From Gigaspora rosea (lineage: Eukaryota; Glomeromycota; Glomeromycetes; Diversisporales; Gigasporaceae), in contig QKWP01000137.1 in the NCBI GenBank assembly GCA_003550325.1, positions 101,126 through 165,125 on the forward strand: 64,000 nucleotides of DNA, written 5' to 3'. This document shows, one piece after another, positions 47,794 through 57,601 of this stretch; positions within the stretch are counted from its first letter, which is position 1, and every line of letters begins with the position of its first letter. The notes beneath the pieces were generated by a model. The model made no database searches and was not told where the DNA came from. It saw only the letters and a program-made list of their open reading frames with translations. The position numbers were made by a program, and so were the translations under genes.

Positions 47794-48489
47794 ATGCAAA
47801 ACGAAATCGAAGTAACTCCAGAAATAGTTTCGGCGGAAACTAATTTTATTCCTGATGCTGAAAAGTATAATAGCAGAAATGTAGTACCATTTGTTTCTAT
47901 AAACAAACAAAATACCGAAGACGTGAATACATTGTTTTACTTGGAAGCAGTATTTAATCCAGATTATTGTGATATGCGCTTTGAATATTATCCTGAAATT
48001 AACCAGTATCATGGATATGATTCTGGGTCTTATTTTGACTATGAACAATATTATACTGATGTTCCGATATCGAATTTGAGTGAATGTTCGAATGTAAATT
48101 ACGTACAGAATGAAAATCTTGCAGATATGATTAAAAAATTAGAAAAAACAAACAAAGAGTATCTAAATCGAATCGAGAATCTTGAAATCGAGAATGAAAA
48201 TATTTTAAGAGAAGTTTCTTGTTCTAAAAATACGATTAAACGAAATTATTTAGAATATGAATTGCTAAGAAGTGAAAATGAAAAATTAAAGAGAGAAAAC
48301 AGAAAGTTGAAAGATGAAGTTGATAGAATTAATGACGAGGTAAATAATTTACAAAACTTGAAGAGAAGTTTTCAAAGAGAATGTGAACGAAAGGAATCGC
48401 TAATACGAAGTTTTAAGAACAAAATGCCTTTCAGAGGAAGTAGTTACAAACGAACGAGAATAAATAATGAAGAATCTCAAGAAGGGTGA
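47794..48489 (+). CDS. coiled-coil protein, 231 aa, function unknown
   Basis: Starts at ATG 47794 in an A-rich context (AAAAAAAAATGCAAAACG). The N-terminal 110 residues are acidic and Tyr/Asn-rich (EYYPEINQYHGYDSGSYFDY) and probably disordered. Residues about 115-205 form a long charged coiled coil (MIKKLEKTNKEYLNRIENLE, LRSENEKLKRENRKLKDEVD), and the end is basic (FRGSSYKRTRINNEE). It lacks the basic region of a bZIP directly before the coil, so a bZIP factor is unlikely. It lies between the Polinton-like remains and the virus-like block; composition fits the host better than the block to its right. Confidence 0.6.
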   Translation: MQNEIEVTPEIVSAETNFIPDAEKYNSRNVVPFVSINKQNTEDVNTLFYLEAVFNPDYCDMRFEYYPEINQYHGYDSGSYFDYEQYYTDVPISNLSECSNVNYVQNENLADMIKKLEKTNKEYLNRIENLEIENENILREVSCSKNTIKRNYLEYELLRSENEKLKRENRKLKDEVDRINDEVNNLQNLKRSFQRECERKESLIRSFKNKMPFRGSSYKRTRINNEESQEG

Positions 48490-48750
48490 GATAAAAACCA
48501 GTATTCAAATTCAGGTTTAAAGATGGGGGAAGAAAATGAAAGTAGATTTGAATCTGATAGTCATTATAAAAGACGAAAAATAGTTTATGATATTTGATAT
48601 TTTTATTTATTTTTTTTACTATAAACGTGATCTTGCATATTATTATGTGTATAATGTTATTTAACGATATTATCAAATAAAATATTATAATTTTTGTTAT
48701 AAAATTGCTTGTTATTTCTTTTTTTTTAGCAAATTAATAAATACGATTTA

Positions 48751-48840
48751 ATGATGGAAAAGTTACCATCGGAGATAAATTGCAAGATTTTTATCATGAT
48801 CCGAAGTCCGATCTCCCTGATGCTGACTTCTCGTGGTTAG
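48751..48840 (+). pseudogene. F-box-like N-terminal remnant (fossil)
   Basis: ATG at 48751 opens MMEKLPSEINCKIFIMIRSP, which has the LPxEI...I spacing of an F-box, followed by a short hydrophobic stretch (ISLMLTSR). F-box proteins recruit targets to SCF ubiquitin ligases, and large F-box families are known in several giant viruses. Relation to the 428-aa frame downstream is unclear. Broken. Confidence 0.4.
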
Positions 48841-49164
48841 TGGATTGTTAGCATTATGCCCTCTGTTCGCGCGAGATGGTTATGCTTTTATTTTGAGAGA
48901 GCGCACATGCTGTTCTATGCTGTTAGACTCGGTTCATTTTTCTTTGGTAGGGAAGAGTTATCGACACTTTTCGAGATGGGAATTGTTCCGTCCCGTTACT
49001 TTGTGTAGCGATTGATGAGACAGTACGGTAAATGTGACCCGCTGTTAACATGTTTGAAGGTGAGACATGTTGGTGATAACCAGGTTACCAGGCAAAAGAT
49101 CCCAAAGCTTAACGAGCATTGAGCGTCGAATATTAGGTATTCTGTTTTCAGTGAGATATTACGT

Positions 49165-50451
49165 ATGGCCGATAAACTGTATTCTGAGATGTTGTACCTC
49201 AGGGGAAATGACATGGAATTGTTTCATTTCTTGAGCGGTGGGCCGTATGGTCTGGAACAAGCTAGGATTGTGATTAGAGAAAATTTCGATGAGATCTGGG
49301 AACTGATTAATGTGTACGGGTTTGCACCATTTCCGCCTCGTTTTTGTGAAGATTTTAATATGGAATTTCCTGCTGCGGATTGTTACGAGAACCCAAAGCA
49401 AATGAACATAATCTCCCGGGCGATATTGTTAGATCATGGGCTCGTAAATACCTGCCGTAAAGTTGGATATACCAGTATAGTAGCTCATACGAATGATCTT
49501 GTAGTACAAGGTCAGTTTTTGATATGTTTTTCTTCTGCGGGAACCATATCGGATACCTATGAGTTCGTGTATGAGAAAATGAAAAGTATTTTAGAGATTG
49601 GATATCGTATTACTGATCGAGCTCTTGCGGAAGTGTTTTATTTAAAGGGCGTCAGACATGGTGATGTGATACTACGTGTTAGTTCTACTCTCGTTAAATG
49701 TTCCGAGATTGAATTATCGAAAAGACTTATGTTCTCAGGTATATCACATTGGTGTAATTTTGAGCCGGTGTGGGATTTCATTTTGGACTCAGGGAGGTTA
49801 ACAAAGGGTTATGTGTCATCGTTATTTGTCGAATTTGTTGATTTGTGTCTGTCTATGTTGAATATGGTGATGGAGGGAGAAACGGAGCTTAGTTTAATAT
49901 ATTTTGATACTAAGGGTATAATGCCTTTTAAGAGATGGTTTTTGATATGGATTCTAAAAAGATTTGATGTCAGTTCAGTGATTGTTTGTTGTTGCTTTGA
50001 TTTGATTGTAAGATTGCGTGTGATCGTATCTATATTTCGTGCAATCGACAGATCAGATATCCCAAAAGGTTTTACTAACGATGATGTTGATCTCATTATG
50101 AATACTTACAATGCGTACATTTCTAATGGTGTTCATTTTGATGAGACTCATTTAAATTTTCTAAAGATCTGTGATGAGAACGATCTTCTTGATTCCTTTT
50201 TTGACTTCTTTCTGTTTGGTATTTTTGAGAAGAACGATGACATTATACCGATCGAGTATGATTTAACATATTTCAGTATCAAAATTAACAAGGTACCTTT
50301 AAATTCATTTGATTGCGTGGGGTTAAGAAAGAAATGGAAAGATATTTTATCTTCCTTCGATGTTGGTAGTTTTTTTTGGGGAAATTATGAACTTCAAACA
50401 CGACAATATTTTATTATTAGATTGAGTGATTTCATGTTATTAATTGAGTAA
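49165..50451 (+). CDS. hypothetical virus-block protein, 428 aa
   Basis: Opens MADKLYSEMLYLRGNDMELF and runs uninterrupted to 50451. No motif I can name; alternating helices with repeated aromatic and acidic residues (NFDEIWELINVYGFAPFPPR, FFDFFLFGIFEKNDDI) suggest an all-helical repeat protein, perhaps ankyrin-like in overall shape but without the ankyrin signature. Related-looking sequence continues upstream to about 48845, so the true protein may have been longer. It ends 4 bp before the thymidylate synthase stop codon on the other strand (tail to tail). Host transfer or viral paralogue family both possible. Confidence 0.5.
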   Translation: MADKLYSEMLYLRGNDMELFHFLSGGPYGLEQARIVIRENFDEIWELINVYGFAPFPPRFCEDFNMEFPAADCYENPKQMNIISRAILLDHGLVNTCRKVGYTSIVAHTNDLVVQGQFLICFSSAGTISDTYEFVYEKMKSILEIGYRITDRALAEVFYLKGVRHGDVILRVSSTLVKCSEIELSKRLMFSGISHWCNFEPVWDFILDSGRLTKGYVSSLFVEFVDLCLSMLNMVMEGETELSLIYFDTKGIMPFKRWFLIWILKRFDVSSVIVCCCFDLIVRLRVIVSIFRAIDRSDIPKGFTNDDVDLIMNTYNAYISNGVHFDETHLNFLKICDENDLLDSFFDFFLFGIFEKNDDIIPIEYDLTYFSIKINKVPLNSFDCVGLRKKWKDILSSFDVGSFFWGNYELQTRQYFIIRLSDFMLLIE

Positions 50452-50455
50452 AAAA

Positions 50456-51325
50456 CTACGCAGACATTTCAAGCTTTATTGATTTGTGCGGATTATAATC
50501 GGTTAATACAAAATCTTCAAATAAAAAATCTTTTAAATTTTCTTTTTTACGATTAAACAAGATGGTTGGGAATTTACGTGGTTCTCTTTGTATTTGTTCT
50601 CTTAGACCTTCGATATGGTTCTTGTAAATGTGGGCATCACCCATGCTTATGATAGGTTCATTCGAGGTGTGGACTGTCACGTGAGCTAACATGTGAGTCA
50701 GGATCGCATAACTGCAGATATTAAAAGGTAATCCAAGTCTCATATCACATGATCTCTGGTACATGTGGCAGGAGATGCTTTTATCACAGTGAACGTAAAA
50801 TTGCGCCATGATATGACACGGTGGCAGTACCATCTTTTTGGTATCTACAGGATTCCACGCACTCAGAATGATCCGTCTACTGAATGGATCACGTTTAATC
50901 TGATTTATAATATTTTCCAATTGGTCTACACCATGGTTATCGTAATTATCGCTGCAGTTAGTATATCTGGCACTGAAATGTCTCTATTGAAATCCATAGA
51001 TTGGTCCTGAATCCCAATTGTTGCCATCTTCCTGGGTATTTAACAGGTTCTGGTCCCAAAAATATATATTTTTCTCATGTAATTTCCGAACGTCCGTTTC
51101 TCCTCTGATAAACCAGAGAAGTTCTTCTACGATTCCTAAGAAGAAAACTCTTTTTGTTGTTAACAGAGGTAATCTGTTATCTCTCAGGGAGAATCTCAAT
51201 TGACCTGGTGAGAAGATTGAGAGGGTTCCAGTTCCGGTTCTATCATTTCTTGGTTCACCTATTTTAATGATGTTTTTTATTAGATCTAAATACTGGTATT
51301 CTTCGTGCCTATTTTCTGTTTCCAT
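50456..51325 (-). pseudogene. thymidylate synthase remnant (fossil)
   Basis: The ATG is at 51325. The N-terminal part carries the folate/phosphate-binding motif [30 protein letters not shown] and [12 protein letters not shown]. The C-terminal part carries the active-site loop LPPCHIMAQFYV with the nucleophilic Cys, RSCDMRLGLPFNICSYA and GDAHIYKNHIEGLREQ. Together the parts cover the usual ~290 residues of ThyA-type synthase, which methylates dUMP to dTMP using methylene-tetrahydrofolate. Large DNA viruses carry it to supply dTTP. Broken, with about one break. It stands head to head with the Nudix gene (110 bp apart), suggesting a shared promoter region. Confidence 0.85.
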
Positions 51326-51435
51326 CTTTGTATTTTTAACTGCCTTGTTTCATGATTTAATTTATAGATTATTCCTGTACAACATCAAAAATTACATAAA
51401 AATTTGGTATCAATCTCATTTGTCAAATTTCAACC

Positions 51436-51942
51436 ATGCAGCTTCTTGGTCACAGATCAGTGGTGCTTGTTATTTTTTATACCAAAGATGGTGAAATCTT
51501 GCTGGCAAAACGATTATCCGAACCTTTTAATGCTCATTACGATCCACCCAGTGGTAAGGTGGAACCAGATGAACTATTAATGGATGCTATTCAGAGAGAA
51601 GTTCGTGAGGAAACTGGTATTGACATTGATATGGAGGAATTAGCAAAAAAAATAAAATTAGTTTTCTCAATCACAGGACTTTCGACGAAAGAATATATAT
51701 TTTCTGATATTTTTCTGAATGTTGATTACTACCAGTTATCGCATCGGGTATACATTTATCCATTTTCTGAAGAATGGGCTCCAGAACGAACGGGGATTGA
51801 GAAACATGAAGAGTGGAACTTTTATTCGAAAAAAGAATCACGATCGCTAAGACTGGTTCCTCTTATTTGTGATAATTTAGATATTATTTATCTAAACATT
51901 AAATTCTTGTTGCAAAAAAATGCAGAGAAGCTATTATCCTGA
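51436..51942 (+). CDS. Nudix hydrolase, 168 aa
   Basis: The Nudix box is complete (GX5EX7REUXEEXGU): GKVEPDE at residues 36-42 and REVREETGI at 50-58, with the metal-binding Glu residues present. N-terminal VVLVIFYTKDGEILLAKR and YDPPSGK are typical of the fold. Length is that of a small MutT/NUDT15-like enzyme hydrolysing nucleoside diphosphate-X compounds; substrate not predictable. It differs from the larger asfarvirus g5R-type decapping Nudix enzymes by lacking their extra domain. Start at ATG 51436. Looks whole, and its place beside thymidylate synthase suggests nucleotide-pool cleaning. Confidence 0.85.
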   Translation: MQLLGHRSVVLVIFYTKDGEILLAKRLSEPFNAHYDPPSGKVEPDELLMDAIQREVREETGIDIDMEELAKKIKLVFSITGLSTKEYIFSDIFLNVDYYQLSHRVYIYPFSEEWAPERTGIEKHEEWNFYSKKESRSLRLVPLICDNLDIIYLNIKFLLQKNAEKLLS

Positions 51943-52354
51943 GAAATCAATATATTAAGTCTTTAATAAATATATTTTTTATTCGAGTGTAATACAATAT
52001 ACATTTAGGCATGAGTTTTACAATAATCATAATGCATGTTTCTTATAAAAGGCCTAAAATTTCTCTCCTAACATATCTTTAAATGTATTTAACCGATGCA
52101 TGAGAAACCAACAGTATCAAAGTGAGTGATCTCTATTACTCACTTAATATTGCATGCGGAGTATATCCCCGGGTGTAAGTCACGCTGTGGTTGTGTGAGG
52201 TTAGTAAGCGGGCAAATCCCTCCAACAGTCGCCCATGTAGACCCGGGAATGTATCTAAGTCAACAGGTCCAATGGAAAGTTGTCATTTACGGGTACTGTG
52301 AAGCATGATGTATTAATTGTTACTTTTATTATAGAATGAGTGCCCTTTTCTCAG
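51943..52354. other. spacer, no gene supported
   Basis: Contains a locally GC-richer stretch, 52140-52310 (TATCCCCGGGTGTAAG, GTAGACCCGGGAATGT). It can be read for 60 codons on the plus strand but matches no family or RNA gene I know. Confidence 0.4.
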
Positions 52355-52765
52355 GTTCAAGAATAAAATCATCGAAGAGTTGAAAGATGATTTTGAAATC
52401 AATGAACATTTTGACTCGAAGAATATTTCAAATGATCGTAATAAAGATATCATGATCTCAAAAGAAGACATTGAAGTTCTGGTCACTTGCAAGTTCAGAC
52501 CATCCAAAAATATTCGTTTTAATGATGTTGAACGAACGCTGCAGTTAGCAGTTTGTACAATGTCCAGGGTCTCATAGTTACAAATCTTGATTATAGCAAA
52601 AAAGCTATTAAGGTTGCGAAGGAATTGGGTATAATATTAACTCATATGTTTGATATCAAGCATAAGTTAAAATTTTACATAGAAAAAGCAAATTATGAAA
52701 AGGAACTAGATGTATTAGAGGATATCGAGAAGGATGAAAAAATCTATCTGTACATTTACGAGTAG
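52355..52765 (+). pseudogene. restriction-endonuclease-like (Mrr/PD-(D/E)XK-type) remnant (fossil)
   Basis: The first part has VLVTCKFRPSKNIRFNDVER, recalling the catalytic (E/Q)xK strand of Mrr-like nucleases (LVQCKN...). The second part has VQGLIVTNLDYSKKAIKVAK and ELGIILTH, the late strand-helix of the same fold (GIIVTN...F...A...A...GI.L). The C-terminus is acidic. This fold is widespread in Rhizophagus genomes and in some large viruses; role unknown. Broken, one or two breaks. Confidence 0.5.
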
Positions 52766-52887
52766 TGGTCCCAATACAGTTTTCTTGATAAAATGTATCA
52801 TGACGTTCTTTATTTTTTCCTTTAATAGAATGAAGAGGTTTATACTTCATTCGTTTTGAATTTGAAATAAAAACTATTTTTATTTAT

Positions 52888-53250
52888 TTATGTATCAATG
52901 TCCATATCTAAGCGAGAAACGTCTCTTGATATGCTGTTAAAACTTCCTTCACTAAGATTATCAGAATATGCTGTCTGTGAATCGAATTCGATATTTATGC
53001 TATTACTTCGTGTTCTTGATGGGCCGATACCATAATCTTCCTCAATTATTGCATCAGCATAGTTGCTTTTTGGTATTTTCTTGTTAAAATAATCGAATCT
53101 GAAATGATCGATTGTGAGATTTATTCCTAGGCTGTTATCATGTTCTTGACCCATGATTTGAATTTCTTGGTGTATGTTGTCCCTAAAAATACTACACGTG
53201 TTTATGATTCTGTTATTTCTCAGATCGAGGCTCTTTAGATTGATAATCAA
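52888..53250 (-). pseudogene. C-terminal tail region downstream of the Rep-like gene (fossil)
   Basis: A Ser/Asp/Asn-rich reading ending NSISRDVSRLDMDIDT at 52888. No domain recognised. It follows the helicase-like block in the same orientation and may be its tail. Confidence 0.35.
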
Positions 53251-53254
53251 TGAA

Positions 53255-53659
53255 TTTCTGAAAAATTTCTTTCAAAAATTCTCATCTTCTGTGCTACCGC
53301 TATATATAAAAGGACATGTGTTATCATCGCACAGGATGATGATTGGGATCAATTTCTCGATGAATTATTTACCGTTGACGAGGATTCGATCTTTTCCTAA
53401 CAATAGCTGTGCGTATTTTCTGTGGTTGAGTACTTTCTCGTTACCCTTGTTTGGAACCATGAAGTCATGCACATGATCTAGACATAAGATGTCATATGCT
53501 TTGGAATCGTACAGGTATGGCTGAAACTCGTTTCGGAAGTGAGTGATCTTGATTCCGTGATTGGTCAGTGATTCGATGAGGCTCCATTTCCCGGTACTAT
53601 TTTTTAGGACCAGAACCTGATTTCTCCTGCTGACGTGTGTTTTAAAGATATTTTCAAGA
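53255..53659 (-). pseudogene. superfamily 3 helicase-like block (fossil)
   Basis: A minus-strand stretch shows a Walker A-like VLVLKNSTGKWS, a Walker B-like DILCLDHVHDF and a motif C-like IPIIILCDDN, in the order and spacing of the SF3 helicase half of CRESS Rep proteins. It lies directly downstream of the HUH-like gene, where a Rep helicase would be. No start codon of its own. Broken. Confidence 0.45.
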
Positions 53660-53661
53660 AT

Positions 53662-54840
53662 CTAATCGTTTATGACCCTTGGTATCAAGAAATCTTCTGG
53701 CTTCCATTTTGAAGTAGTCACCATGATTTTTGGTTTTAGGTTTTCATGCTGAGCACCCGGTTCCAATGCCCTCAATTGTGATGCTTTCATAAATAGGTCT
53801 GGCTTTTTGGAGAGTATGGTGAAGGCGGTTTCACCGCTCTTAAGCATGCTGAGCATCTTTTTGTAATTTTCTACTTTTTTTTCATTTTTGTTTGTGTTAG
53901 AGTCATGTTTGGGTTTCTTTGATCGATTTCGTTCTTCGTTTTCGGGGAAGAAATCTGAATATTCTGTTAATACTGATATGGTATCATCTTCGGTTGCTAT
54001 CTTTCGTTTTTGGGGTTTTCTTATTTCTATTTTTTTGTTCAGATCGCCAAAGATGTATTTTTCGAGTATGATACCATTCTTGTCAAATACATCGAGCACC
54101 TTTCTTCCCTCATTGCATTTTTCTTTGGTCGGTAAACATTCATCACATACGTCTTCGAGATTAATGTAACTGCATAAGCATCTCATATGATTTGTGCTTC
54201 TTTCATATCTTTTAACTGAGTACTCGAATCTACACTCGGCGTCAGACTTCTGTACTCGGTTTGAGTTTTTTTTCATCGGTGGATCGAATTTCGGTATATC
54301 GATATGGAGGTTTTGACCAAGATGGGCTTTGACGAATTTCCCAGTGACTCTTGTATTGAATTGTATGTAACCCTGAAGATGCAACTTCCTGGTGATGTTG
54401 CCTCGTTCGAAACCAGCTGAGTAGAATGTGAGGTATTTTACGGCTTCCTGCCTCTCGTTGAAATCAGATTTACACATCACCCTCGACCACTTGCATTTCT
54501 TCCCCATATGAAAACAGTTGGTGCACGAAACAATCTTGTTAAAAAAGTCACAACAATTTGGATATGTTTCTTCTTTGCATCTATCATGCGCATTTTCACA
54601 TTTGCATTCCTTTTCTTCCCTTGGCGTACGTTCATTTTCACAGACGGGGTACTGGACTATGAGACACCGTGCATAATCGCAACATGTATTACATGTTTCA
54701 TTTTTACATCTTTTGTGTGTATATTCGCATGTACAGTTTTGTGTATCAAAATCTTTCCGTGGTTCATCACATGTTAGATAGTAATGACAGTAAAGACATG
54801 ATTGGGCTGTGAACATAAAATCCTGTGATCGTTCATTCAT
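53662..54840 (-). CDS. Cys-rich protein with CRESS-type HUH/Rep signature, 392 aa (virus fossil)
   Basis: Starts at ATG 54840 (MNERSQDFMFTAQSCLYCHY). Residues 15-125 hold over twenty Cys in CxxC and CC pairs (TCNTCCDYARC, CKCENAHDRC), probably several zinc sites in two similar halves. Residues about 125-190 contain KLHLQGYIQFNTRVTGKFVK: HLQGYIQF is the second motif of CRESS-DNA Rep endonucleases. FEYSVKRYERS about 45 residues later fits the Yxx K nicking motif. Motif I is not clear. The C-terminal 200 residues are basic and disordered, with a nuclear-localisation-like PQKRKIA. HUH enzymes nick DNA to start rolling-circle replication. A Cys-rich arm on a Rep is unusual. Function is inference from two motifs and the neighbouring helicase-like block. 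Confidence 0.5.
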   Translation of the reverse strand: MNERSQDFMFTAQSCLYCHYYLTCDEPRKDFDTQNCTCEYTHKRCKNETCNTCCDYARCLIVQYPVCENERTPREEKECKCENAHDRCKEETYPNCCDFFNKIVSCTNCFHMGKKCKWSRVMCKSDFNERQEAVKYLTFYSAGFERGNITRKLHLQGYIQFNTRVTGKFVKAHLGQNLHIDIPKFDPPMKKNSNRVQKSDAECRFEYSVKRYERSTNHMRCLCSYINLEDVCDECLPTKEKCNEGRKVLDVFDKNGIILEKYIFGDLNKKIEIRKPQKRKIATEDDTISVLTEYSDFFPENEERNRSKKPKHDSNTNKNEKKVENYKKMLSMLKSGETAFTILSKKPDLFMKASQLRALEPGAQHENLKPKIMVTTSKWKPEDFLIPRVIND

Positions 54841-54896
54841 TTTTTATGAATAAAATACTTTATTAATTTTTAAAAAAAATACAGATGGTGGTTAAA

Positions 54897-55556
54897 CTAT
54901 AAATAAGTTTTTATTGTATTACAAACTCCAATCGATTTCCTTTTTGTTATTTTTTTTAGATACTCATTCGCCATTGAGAAGCATCTCGAATTGTCAAATG
55001 ACCTATCGTAAGTGTTCAATGGGGAAGGGTGTCCTGATTTGATCACATATCCTTTTTTCACGAGGTTCGATTTTTCTTTCGCGTATTTACCCCATAGGAT
55101 TGTTACCATGCCTTTTTTGTTACCGATAATTTTGATGATAGTATTGGTAAATTTCTGCCATCCTAGATCCGCATGAAACATGGACCTGCCCCTTTCAACG
55201 GTAAGGACTGAATTTAGCAGAAGCACATTACGTGACCACTTTTCTAAGGATCCGGTTTTAGGTCTGGACCATGACTTGCTTTTTAAATCCCATTCTATGA
55301 GATCAAATATTTTTCTGAGCGATAGTTTGATTTGCTTTGAGCTAAATGCCAGACCATCAGCATCGTTAGGGTATGGATCCTGGCCAACAATGATAACTGA
55401 AATATCGTTAGGTGATGTTCTAAAACATCTAAATCTTTGTTCTTTTGGTGGTAGCACTATACTTTTCCTTTCACGTTCAATCAATTTTCTTTTGATGTTG
55501 AGATAATGTGGGCTTTTGAGCTCATTTTTTAATAAATATAACCACTCTTCATGCAT
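54897..55556 (-). CDS. ung: uracil-DNA glycosylase (family 1), 219 aa
   Basis: Starts at ATG 55556. The water-activating loop VGQDPYPNDADGLAFS carries the catalytic Asp and the Tyr that excludes thymine. LLLNSVLTVERGRSMFH is the uracil-binding strand, and SGHPSPLNTYDRSFDNSR is the HPSPL leucine-intercalation loop with the catalytic His. Length (219 aa) matches family 1 enzymes of bacteria and poxviruses. It removes uracil from DNA, opening base-excision repair. Immediately upstream, at about 55640-55760, a separate basic peptide with a PIP-box-like TLNNFF is encoded; whether it ever belonged to this gene is open. Looks whole. Together with thymidylate synthase it forms a set against uracil in viral DNA. 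Confidence 0.9.
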   Translation of the reverse strand: MHEEWLYLLKNELKSPHYLNIKRKLIERERKSIVLPPKEQRFRCFRTSPNDISVIIVGQDPYPNDADGLAFSSKQIKLSLRKIFDLIEWDLKSKSWSRPKTGSLEKWSRNVLLLNSVLTVERGRSMFHADLGWQKFTNTIIKIIGNKKGMVTILWGKYAKEKSNLVKKGYVIKSGHPSPLNTYDRSFDNSRCFSMANEYLKKITKRKSIGVCNTIKTYL

Positions 55557-55885
55557 CTGTGTAAACTCATCATTAAGAAGAAATTTCTCTTCTTCCTTTA
55601 ATGAGTCCTATATTTTTTTAACCCGGTCGTTTGTTGGTATCTTTTTCAAGATGAAAAAGTTGTTAAGGGTGGTGTTGTCGTTTGGCGGGGTTTTGGTCTT
55701 CTTATTTTGCCTTTTGTTGGTAATCTCCTCATCTGCTTTTTCTTTACGCTTGATTGGCATTTTTTCTGTGAACTAACTCCATCTCTCGATCAAATATATA
55801 ATTAAATTAAATTTGGTGTAACAATAATCTCACGGTTATAAATAAGAAGCTATTTTTTCTGTGTCCTATTGTGTGCTTGGCAAAA

Positions 55886-57085
55886 ATGAGCTATTATAAC
55901 CAGAATAGAGAAAAAAGAATCCATTTTCTTATCAAAACAAAAGAGAAGGCGGGATATTTGAGTTCTTGTATTCGTATAGCAATGACAATCTGGTAAAAGG
56001 TGAGACTTTTGAACGTGAGGTGCTTGAAAGGTTTAAGAATCTCGCAATGTTCAGCATCTGTTTTCCGTGCACTCCGTATTTGCTCAATGATGGTAAACTC
56101 CTATTTTCGAATGGTGATCATCAAGCATGGGCGATACGAGTTGGTAAAATGAATAATACAGATGGCCCTGGTCCAGAAAATATGGAAGAAGACTACGAGT
56201 ATATTAATAGGCACCGAATTACAGTGAACCATTTGAGGTTGCGCGCGTTGGAAGATACAAGCTCGTGGGCGATGGGAGTTATAATATGTTTGTATTCCTA
56301 TCTTTCGATAGCGGCTTTCTGATACCCGTGCAGTGTAAATTTCGATCAAATGAAAACATGCAACGATATGATCCGAACATCAAATATGAGGGTGGGAACA
56401 AGACACTGAATCATTATCTCACCGATTTTGATTCACTCTTGGATCGGATGATCTTTGACAAGACGGAGGTAAATTTTAATATCCGTTACGGGATCTACAT
56501 CATAAGTTCCAATGTACATATACCGGAAAGATTTCCAAGAACGAGAAATGTGATCATGGTGATCCATGATTTTGACATAAACATTGAAAATATCAGAATG
56601 TTTTTTAACCGTATCCGTTCGCGAAATTATAACTCAAATTTAAAAAATACTGAATCACGGATATTGATTGCTAGCCCATTTGAAACATCAATTAATAGTA
56701 CAGATCGAGAGATATTGATAGCACAGACAGATATTTTGGATAGGGAATTAAGAAAATGTGCGAGTAATGTTTATTGGGCAAGAAATCAAGATAATCTGAT
56801 GGGTATGATACGTGATACAATAATCGAGATTAGAACATGTTTAAAGGATACGCAATTAAATCGACAAACAGCGAGATAAGCACGAGAATTTCGTGAAAGA
56901 CAACAAAAATATCTTTCTGTTAACCAATTTGGCGTCAGGAAAAAAGAAAATATTGATAGTGAAGAGAACATTCAAAATGATACGTTTGATATGAGCAGTT
57001 TAAGCGAAGCGTTAGATCAGACAGAAGCGTCTGAAGAGCAATTTGATATTTACAAGATCATTGCATCATTAAATAAAAAGAAGTA
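55886..57085 (+). pseudogene. large nuclease-like (PD-(D/E)XK-type) protein remnant (fossil)
   Basis: Protein-like stretches run through the region: GETFEREVLERFKNLAMFSI near 56000, a block with SGFLIPVQCKFRSNENMQRY near 56310-56370 (the QCKF string is the usual QxK strand of restriction-endonuclease folds), NTTxYGIYIISSNVHIPERF-type strand near 56480, then AQTDILDRELRKCASNV. A charged tail ends at 57084. Similar in design to the gene at 52355, so perhaps paralogous. Broken, two or three breaks. Catalytic role unproven. Confidence 0.45.
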
Positions 57086-57139
57086 AATTGTAAAAAAATT
57101 TTATTAATAAATATATTTTTAAACAAAAAAAATAAATTT

Positions 57140-57601
57140 TTATGAAAGTGTTTCTGTTTTAATTTTTTTTGAATTATTTACTAAATACGGATTATTTGAT
57201 ATGCTTGCATTTTTCGATGAGGTTAAATTACTGTCTACAGACTCAGTTTTTCTTGGTTGAACTATGTTAAGAGCCTGAAATTGGTTCATTAAATTTTTTA
57301 ACGTGACTTCAAATTTCTCGTGACTTGGATCCTTTACCATCGAGTTTCCGAATGCGTTTTCATATTCGGTACCAAAGTAAATTAATTGATCTCTTAGGGA
57401 ATGCATTTTTCTCATCTGATAAACTTCTTCAGGTGTCGTTTTTAATTGATTTGCTAATTCAGGATATTTTTCCATATCTCTATTAATAGCATCCCAGGCT
57501 TTTGTTGTTTCTGATTTTTGTACAAAGGTATTTCCAAAAACTCTTCTGGGTTTTTCATGACTATTACCAATTAGAGTGGGGTCAGCGGGAAATTCGATCA
57601 T
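57140..57601 (-). CDS. hypothetical virus-block protein, 153 aa
   Basis: ATG at 57601 (MIEFPADPTLIGNSHEKPRR). Helical middle (YPELANQLKTTPEEVYQMRK, FEVTLKNLMNQFQALNIV) and a polar Ser/Asn tail. No family recognised. Its ATG overlaps the stop codon of the gene upstream as ATGA, which suggests either tight viral packing or a relation between the two. Confidence 0.45.
   Translation of the reverse strand: MIEFPADPTLIGNSHEKPRRVFGNTFVQKSETTKAWDAINRDMEKYPELANQLKTTPEEVYQMRKMHSLRDQLIYFGTEYENAFGNSMVKDPSHEKFEVTLKNLMNQFQALNIVQPRKTESVDSNLTSSKNASISNNPYLVNNSKKIKTETLS

Noticed and set aside
47794-48489. bZIP transcription factor
   Set aside because: There is a long coiled coil but no basic DNA-binding region in register before it.
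52126-52308. Possible tRNA or 60-codon gene in a GC-richer patch
   Set aside because: No cloverleaf with A and B boxes could be drawn and the peptide matches nothing; left as spacer.
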